Part shown: piece after piece, positions 1 through 64,000 of the stretch
How positions within the stretch are numbered: position 1 is the stretch's first letter
Layout: every line of letters starts with the position of its first letter
NCBI GenBank assembly: GCA_054601695.1
Contig: BAAHQB010000334.1
Location: 62,001 to 126,000 of the forward strand
Source of the DNA: Amorphochlora amoebiformis
Lineage: Eukaryota > Cercozoa > Chlorarachniophyceae
Direction of reading: 5' to 3'
DNA length: 64,000 nucleotides
The notes under the pieces: generated by a model
The model's database searches: none
What the model was told of the DNA's origin: nothing
Seen by the model: only the letters and a program-made list of their open reading frames with translations
Position numbers and translations under genes: made by a program

Positions 1-200
1 GCTAGCAAAATCTAGAAAATATTATGTATATTTACAACAGAGAACTAGTATGAAGTCCGTCTCAGCGAGTGCATAACTAGCATGAGTCACTAGTAGACTT
101 TGACACTCATGTCATATTTTTTATATCATTAGTATTCTCAACGAAAAACTGAATTGTCATACTGTAATTGGTTCAACTGTTCATGATACAAAGCACTTAG
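1..200. other. 3' flank of the TOG gene
   Basis: Unique, moderately AT-rich sequence beyond the TAA at 201-203. It has several CTAGT/ACTAGT words, resembling the spacer at 59243-59693. No ORF or RNA is recognised. Confidence 0.4.
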
Positions 201-30169
<29,969 letters not shown>

Positions 30170-30752
30170 CCTTGGTTGAACACCTGACGAAAGTCTCCGA
30201 ATTTCACCCCAAAACACGGTGAAATCCGATTTGAAAGGTTACCCGAGGCAGCACTTTGGCTAGAGAGAGATCTCTGTGCAGCTCTAAATCGCAACTTGGT
30301 GCCGAAAATGGGGGGGGAGGGAAGGAGATTCGGTTTGAGGATGTTCGAGAAACAGCGGGTAAGTTTGTTATTGACCGTTAGTACCGGGGTTTTTGGTTAT
30401 CAACTTATCGGGAGTCGGGACATGCTTCACAAGGAGGGTTGTCCTTCTCCGTGACATTCACAGTGACATTTATCGGGAGCACACGACGACGTCCTGTCGA
30501 TCTTGTGGTGCCCCATGGTCGACCGCTTGCGCCCGTTGGGCATTACTCTTGCCGCATCTCTCGCTATAATATTGGTGGGTGTGCATCTATTCTTTGTCTG
30601 ATTTGTGGGGAAGGGCTTTTTTGACCGAGGAAAATGGATGGCTTGAATTCGTAGCCCGTCTCCAACCGCATGCGACATCCTCTGGACAAACCCCCTCCCT
30701 AGTCCGATCTTGAGTCCGAGCACCCTCAAAATTTGTACATATCTCCCCACAG
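30170..30752. promoter_or_regulatory. Divergent intergenic region between the TOG gene and the ABC1 kinase
   Basis: Only 583 bp separate the inferred start codons of the two oppositely oriented genes. The segment has balanced base composition with no (TA)n tract, unlike almost everything around it. It therefore probably holds both core promoters and both 5' UTRs. On the minus strand a 110-codon open frame (30427-30759) and on the plus strand shorter frames cross it, but none shows a recognisable domain. A CCCCACAG directly before the kinase ATG leaves room for a non-coding 5' exon. No TATA box stands out. Confidence 0.5.
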
Positions 30753-52867
<22,115 letters not shown>

Positions 52868-53248
52868 GGGATACGCATACACATGTAGTACACGCGGAAT
52901 TAGCTTATAATGTTGAAGTAATTGTGATTTATATTTGAAAGTCTGTATCGAGAAATACTAAAATATACGAAAGATGTGCTTTTGCATCGAGATACATACA
53001 CATACATCTAGTACATGGTCGAGGTTAATAAGACTCGACTCTGGACACTTTGATGTAATAGATCACATTGTGTTTTACACAGATGTATATAAACACGCAG
53101 TGCGTGTGTGCTGTGGTATATTTATATAGATATACACACACACAGAGATGATGATATTTATCAATTATATCATATGATATATGTTGATATATACATATAT
53201 ATATATACGTGTACGACGATAATTATATACTATATAATTGTGTATATG

Positions 53249-53284
<36 letters not shown>

Positions 53285-53330
53285 TATACATATACTAGCA
53301 TAAATATATATATATATATATATATATCAT

Positions 53331-53371
<41 letters not shown>

Positions 53372-54013
53372 TGTATATACATATATGCATATATACATTT
53401 TTTGTGAAAAGGTGTGTGTATACACTGGATACAATTGTATTTGTATATAATCATATTATAGCTGGTATATACTCCGAAGTTATATTGAATATTATACTTG
53501 CCATAGTAAGTACTAGGCCAGCACAGAATGGTGCTAACAGTGTACTATCGACTAATGATACGCGACTTCCCCAATGTCTATATCATAGTATGCATACCAT
53601 GGTAAAAATTAAGAAACTTAAATTAACGTTTTTTTACAAATTTGATCTTCTTTTGTCCTCCCCGCAAAGAGCTCCATGTCAACGCAACTCTCGTGCATCG
53701 AAATCTAACTCTTTTTCCTGCTGGAATTCTTGCAACCATTTTTTGATTCATCCTTGCTCCATTTATCAAGGTTTTCTGAGTCAGTCCCCGCCTGCAGAAA
53801 TAAAGAGTCAGCAAAATCCATCCTCTTACATCGATTTCATGGTTACCTCAGCTCGCGTACACAGCGGTCACAGCCCTAATTCCAGGAGAGCAGTAACACA
53901 CATCCGATACTGACGGGTAATGATCATTGCTGTCGGGTAGTAACGGCAGCAAGCATCTGTGTCATGATGAGTGACATCTCTTGGGTCCCGAGGAACCCTC
54001 TAGTTAACCTTAG
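52868..54013. other. Intergenic region between the ABC1 kinase and IF-1
   Basis: The kinase 3' flank runs to about 53100, followed by a TA/CA-rich patch (53100-53395) and then unique sequence to 54013. A 180-codon plus-strand frame covers 53371-53913 and a 63-codon minus-strand frame lies inside it (53623-53814). Neither resembles a known family. This stretch may hold the promoter and a 5' exon of the IF-1 gene. Confidence 0.35.
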
Positions 54014-59242
<5,229 letters not shown>

Positions 59243-59693
59243 TCCTATCCACACGGATGCATAACAATATTTCTAGTACTTTGCTAAGTTCTTAAGAGCT
59301 TGCAATTGAAGCGCCCATGGCTAGTACTAGTCCCCGTGATTTAAGTAACTTCAAACTTAAATTTATAAATTATCACGGCTTAGTGATTCGATGAATTGCA
59401 CCGGTACCATGCGCAGCATGAATCATATGCATGCATGACGTCGACTCTAGCGAGTAGCTCTAGTAGCTCTAATAGCACTAGTGACTAACCGTTCTAGCAC
59501 TGCATCTAGTGTACATATCTATTAGATCTAGTGTATACTGGATAAATGCTTCCCAACTTAAGTCCGTAAGATGAGTTCAATGGTAGAACTTATTATGATG
59601 TTGCGGTTTAATGATCTAGATGATGTATAAATTCATAGCACAATGAATGCTGCGATTGAATGACTCCCAAATGGAACTCGTATAATCATTGGG
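59243..59693. other. Convergent intergenic spacer between IF-1 and the methyltransferase
   Basis: The spacer is 451 bp of unique sequence without TA arrays, between two stop codons on opposite strands. It is rich in CTAG-containing words (for example 59440-59560) and should carry both 3' UTRs. I see no ORF or RNA gene. A similar CTAG-rich texture occurs at 1-200, just past the stop of the TOG gene. Confidence 0.5.
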
Positions 59694-59879
59694 CTACGGT
59701 TTCTCAAACAGATAATGGGCTACTATCCACTCGTTCCTAAAAGGGTTTATGTATTTACATATGTCTAGTATGTACACATGTAGACTCAAAACATAAATAT
59801 AAATATAGTCTCATATTATACTATGATATGTATGTATACATTTTATATATGTATATATATGTTTATATGTATATATATC

Positions 59880-59927
<48 letters not shown>

Positions 59928-59970
59928 TATTTATATATTGGAAATGATTTGTAATTTGTATAATATTTCT

Positions 59971-60029
<59 letters not shown>

Positions 60030-60132
60030 TATGATATACATATACATATATAGTATCCAAACATAGATATAATCATGATGTATACATATATTTTATAATA
60101 TACATATATATATATAGATTGATTATGTATAC

Positions 60133-60185
<53 letters not shown>

Positions 60186-60187
60186 GC

Positions 60188-60249
<62 letters not shown>

Positions 60250-60931
60250 CATGTATACATATATACGTAGTGCATTACATGTTTATATATCACAATATCT
60301 ATTTGCCTATCATACATTATGTGCTTTATTTATTCATACATGCATGTGTGTAAATATTACATGTATATATATATATATATATGTATATAATACACTTACA
60401 GATATATACACATATTTGTACATATATATATATAGATATATATATTTGTTTATATATATATATATATTCTTATATTTATCTAGATATATATATATATATA
60501 TATTTATATATACATATAAAAACATGCATACACACAACTCCATACAACACACATACCCCCACACACATACACCTTCACACATACACACATATATCCCCAC
60601 ACATGCATACAGATATTATAATTCCAAAGGAACGAAAAACAAGTATCGTACCCATCAGCCCACGCGAATAGCTCAGCGCACGCCATGAAGAACGCTCTCC
60701 ATCGCCAAAACCATAAATCAGCGTTTACAACTCCTGTTTCATTCCCGTGGGTATGTATATAATGTATATAAATTATATGTTAATATAAGTGTGTTTAATA
60801 TATGTTTGTATATATATATGTGTGTGTATTCGAATGTATGCGTGTATGTATGTATGTGTGTGTTTTAGATGTATATGGTATGTGTATGGATTTTTGTTTT
60901 TGTTATTTTTTTGTACGTGTGTATATGTGTG

Positions 60932-60975
<44 letters not shown>

Positions 60976-63262
60976 ATGAATATATATGTGTATAAGTAAA
61001 AATATACACATACACACATATGTATATACATACGTAAAAATATATATACACATATATATATATATATATATATATTTATATGTACATATATATATATAGA
61101 TATATATATACACACATACACATATACACAGTTTACATATGAATAACAACAAAAACAAACACACAAATATTATACACAAATACTATAATGTATAATATAT
61201 CCCGAATAATGCACAATATATCCCTAACCGTAACCCTAACCCTAACCCTACCCCAACCTAACCCTAATCCTAACCCTACCCCAACCTAACCCTAATCCTA
61301 ACCCTAATCTAACCCTAACCCTAACGTCAAGCCTAACCTCAACCCTAATCCTAATCCTAATCCTAACCCTAAACCTAACCCTAACCCTAATCCTAACCCT
61401 AATCCTAACGTCAAGCCTAACCTCAACCCTAACCCTAACCCTAATCCTAGCTCTAACCTCTAACCCTCACCCAACCCTAACCTTAACCCTAACCCTAACT
61501 CTAATCCTAACCCTAACCCTAATTCCAACCCTAACGTCAAGCCTAACCTCAAGCCTAACCGCAACCCTAACCCTAACCCTAGCCCTAACCGAGTCAATGG
61601 TCCTCGGACTAGGACATGCTAAATAATCTCATCCTAAGCCTAACCCTAACCCTAACCCAAACAGCACTATAGCCCCGCCCTGTGAAGGAGTCAATGGTCC
61701 TAGGACTAAGACATGCTGAATAATCTGATCCTAACCCTAGCCCTGACCCTAACCCTAATCCTAAGTGTGATCCTAATCCTAATCCTAACCTTAACCCTAA
61801 CGTCATGCCTAACTTAACCCTAACCCTAACCCTCCCCAATCCTAACCCGAATTCTAACCCGAATCCTAACCCTAATCCTAACCCTAACCCTAACGTCAAA
61901 CCTTACCTCACCCCTAACCCTAACCCTAACCTAACCCTAACCCTAATCCTAACGCTAACCCTCACCCCTCACCCTAACCCTAACCCAAATCCTAACCCTA
62001 ACCCTAACCCTAACGTCAAGCCGAACGTCAACCCTCACCCTACCCTAACCCTAACCCTAACCCTCACCCTACCCTAACCCTAACCCCCTAACCCTAACCC
62101 TAACCCTAACCCTCCCTACCCTAACCCTAACCCTAACCTAACTCTAACCATAACCGAGTCAATGGTCCTCGGACGAAGACATGCTGAATAATCTGATCCT
62201 AACCATAACACTAATCCTAACCCTAATCCTAACCCTAATTCTAACACAACGTGAAGCCTAAACTAACCCTAGCCCTAACCCTAACCCTAACCCTAACCCT
62301 AACCTAACCTAACCCTAACACCCCACCCTAACCCTAACCCTAACCCCAATCCTAACCCTTATCCTAACGTCAAGCCTAACCTCAACCCTAACCCTAACCC
62401 TAACCCTAATCCTAACCCTAACGTGAAACCTAATCTCAACCCTAACCCAAACCCCTAACCCTAACATGGTGTGTTGTTTGGGTTTGTTGTGTTGTGTGTT
62501 TGTGTGTTTGTGTGTTTGTGTGTGTGTGTGTGTGTGTGGACACTATTTGGGTGTGTTTGTCTGAGGTTAGGGTCAGGATTAGGGTTAGGGTTAGGGTTAG
62601 GATTAGGGTTTATGTTAGGGGTAGGGTTAGGGTAAGGCTTAGGTAGGGTTAGGGTTGAGGTTAGGCTTGACGTTAGGTTTAGGATTAGGGTTAGGATTTG
62701 GGTTAGGGTTAGGGTTTAATCCCACTCACCATAATACTCCTCAAACAACGCAAGCACCTCCTCCTTATGCGTATCCATATTCTGCAACCATGCCTCCGAG
62801 GTGAGCTGATAATGCTTACCATTCACAAGCCAGTGCTTGTCTAGCTTGAGGTCTCTTTGAAAGTAGAGGAGGGTTTGTGCAGAGGCCATTGTACCACCGG
62901 TGAAGAAATAACGAGACATCCAGTCATCTGGACCCTGGGGAGAGGGTGGGTGTGTATAGTTTATGTGTGTGTATGTTTGTTTATGTGTGTGTATGTATGT
63001 GTGTGTGTGAGTGTGTGTATTTGTGTATGCATATATGTGTATATGTATATATGTATAGGTTTATATATATATATATATATATATTTACATATGTATAATA
63101 CATTATATATATATATATATTAAATATATGTATACATATATATATATATATATATATACCTATAAATACATTTATAGTATAAATTTCAATGTATACATAC
63201 ATAAACATATATATATATATACATATATATATGTAAATATATATATATATATATATATATGT

Positions 63263-63293
<31 letters not shown>

Positions 63294-63338
63294 TATTTAT
63301 TTATATATATATATATATATTATATAATATTATATATA

Positions 63339-63379
<41 letters not shown>

Positions 63380-63469
63380 GAATATATATGTTTTTGCAGC
63401 CTCCTCTTCAGTAAAATTATACCTATATATATATATACATACATACATATACATGTTATTCATATTATA

Positions 63470-63517
<48 letters not shown>

Positions 63518-63774
63518 CATATACATATACACAACCCAACACATAAAAGCGACTCGGCAAAAAAAGGGCTCTCCTCCAATAGAAATAAGGAAAAGAGAAA
63601 AATCCCGAAATCGAAAGCATTTTCTCGGAAGTATGACATGTGATGGCTAGTAGATATGTAGCACTGGGATAGCCATACCCTGGGCTCGAAGTGGTAGGAG
63701 ATATCTTTGTGGTTGAACGTGTGTACGAAGAGCTTCCCTTTCGGTTTGAGAAAGGAGGAAACTTTGGCGAGGAG
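59694..63774 (-). CDS. SAM-dependent methyltransferase, coclaurine N-methyltransferase-like / CFA synthase family, 5' end outside window
   Basis: The last four exons in transcription order are 63679-63774, 62730-62934, 60652-60733 and 59694-59736, all in phase. They encode [82 protein letters not shown] and [13 protein letters not shown] then TAG. This is the conserved C-terminal half of the coclaurine N-methyltransferase-like branch of the cyclopropane fatty acyl phospholipid synthase superfamily. The Rossmann SAM-binding motifs lie upstream, beyond 64000. The substrate cannot be told from the sequence; algal and bacterial members are mostly uncharacterised. The intron between 60733 and 62730 carries the largest telomere-like array of the window. 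Confidence 0.9.
61222..62465 (+). repeat. Large telomere-like (CCCTAA)n array with higher-order structure
   Basis: About 1.24 kb of CCCTAA, CCTAAT, CCTAACC and variant units on the plus strand, inside an intron of the methyltransferase gene. It is not a pure array. The module around AACGTCAAGCCTAACCTCAA recurs about nine times (near 61324, 61408, 61532, 61800, 61892, 62010, 62235, 62367, 62420). A unique 45-bp module containing GAGTCAATGGTCCTCGGAC occurs three times (61591, 61688, 62156). The drift and order show segmental duplication within the array rather than telomerase addition alone. Confidence 0.9.
62466..62718 (+). repeat. TG-rich spacer then inverted telomere-like (TTAGGG)n array
   Basis: A TGTGTTTGTG-rich spacer (62466-62565) separates the CCCTAA array from about 150 bp of TTAGGG-type repeats in the opposite orientation (62566-62718). 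The two arrays therefore form a large imperfect inverted repeat around a TG hinge. The right arm ends 11 bp from the exon at 62730. Confidence 0.88.
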
Positions 63775-63844
63775 CTGGGAAGAGGTTATATATGTGTGTG
63801 TGGGTATATATTTATATACGCATGGTAACATATATACATATATA

Positions 63845-63932
<88 letters not shown>

Positions 63933-64000
63933 GCACATATGTACCCCACTCTATGCATGTAAAAATGTATATGTATAAATATATATATATATATATATAT

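Noticed and set aside
60504-60686. Read-through of the methyltransferase frame past WADG to a stop at 60504
   Set aside because: A GG/GTACGA donor after WADG joins in phase to [13 protein letters not shown] at 59694-59736, the expected family C-terminus. The read-through tail is low-complexity Cys/Val/Tyr.
61609-62077. Open frames of repeating GLGLGLGLG and NPNPNPNPN in the telomere-like array
   Set aside because: These are direct translations of TTAGGG/CCCTAA repeats.
61222-62718. A true chromosome end
   Set aside because: The array is degenerate, changes orientation, lies between two exons of one gene and is followed by more than 1 kb of unique coding DNA.

Overview
The window is nuclear DNA from a eukaryote. 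It holds four protein genes cut into very short exons, separated by introns made almost entirely of (TA)n, (CA)n and telomere-like CCCTAA/TTAGGG sequence. The many TA-rich open frames rich in I and Y are microsatellite shadows, not genes. I found the genes by reading the small islands of normal base composition, choosing AG/GT boundaries, and checking that reading phase carries from island to island.

Layout. (1) 201-30169, minus: a large TOG/HEAT-repeat protein resembling crescerin/TOGARAM, about 71 mapped coding exons and about 1,430 residues. Start and stop are both in the window, and three junctions are unresolved. (2) 30753-52867, plus: a complete ABC1/UbiB (AarF-family) atypical kinase. 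Its 36 exons total exactly 2,403 nt (800 residues), in phase at every junction. (3) about 54014-59242, plus: a bacterial-type translation initiation factor IF-1 with a 74-residue core in four exons and an N-terminal extension of uncertain start. (4) 59694 to beyond the right edge, minus: a coclaurine N-methyltransferase-like / cyclopropane fatty acid synthase family methyltransferase. Its last four exons are in view. Genes 1 and 2 are divergent across 583 bp. Genes 3 and 4 converge across 451 bp.

Organism (inference). A bacterial-type IF-1 encoded in spliced nuclear DNA is usually plastid-targeted. The ABC1 kinase begins with a Ser/Thr/Arg-rich, nearly acid-free leader like a transit peptide. 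A crescerin-type protein implies a cilium or flagellum. Telomere-like repeats are of the TTAGGG type. Together these suggest a flagellated plastid-bearing protist or alga; I cannot name the lineage. The four genes share no obvious pathway: ciliary microtubules, quinone/prenyl-lipid kinase, organelle translation, and lipid or small-molecule methylation.

Most unusual: about 15 introns per kb of coding sequence, exons averaging about 60-67 nt with several of 12-15 nt, (TA)n tracts touching splice sites, CCCTAAC arrays ending at 3' splice sites where CTAAC resembles a branch point, and two GC-AG introns.
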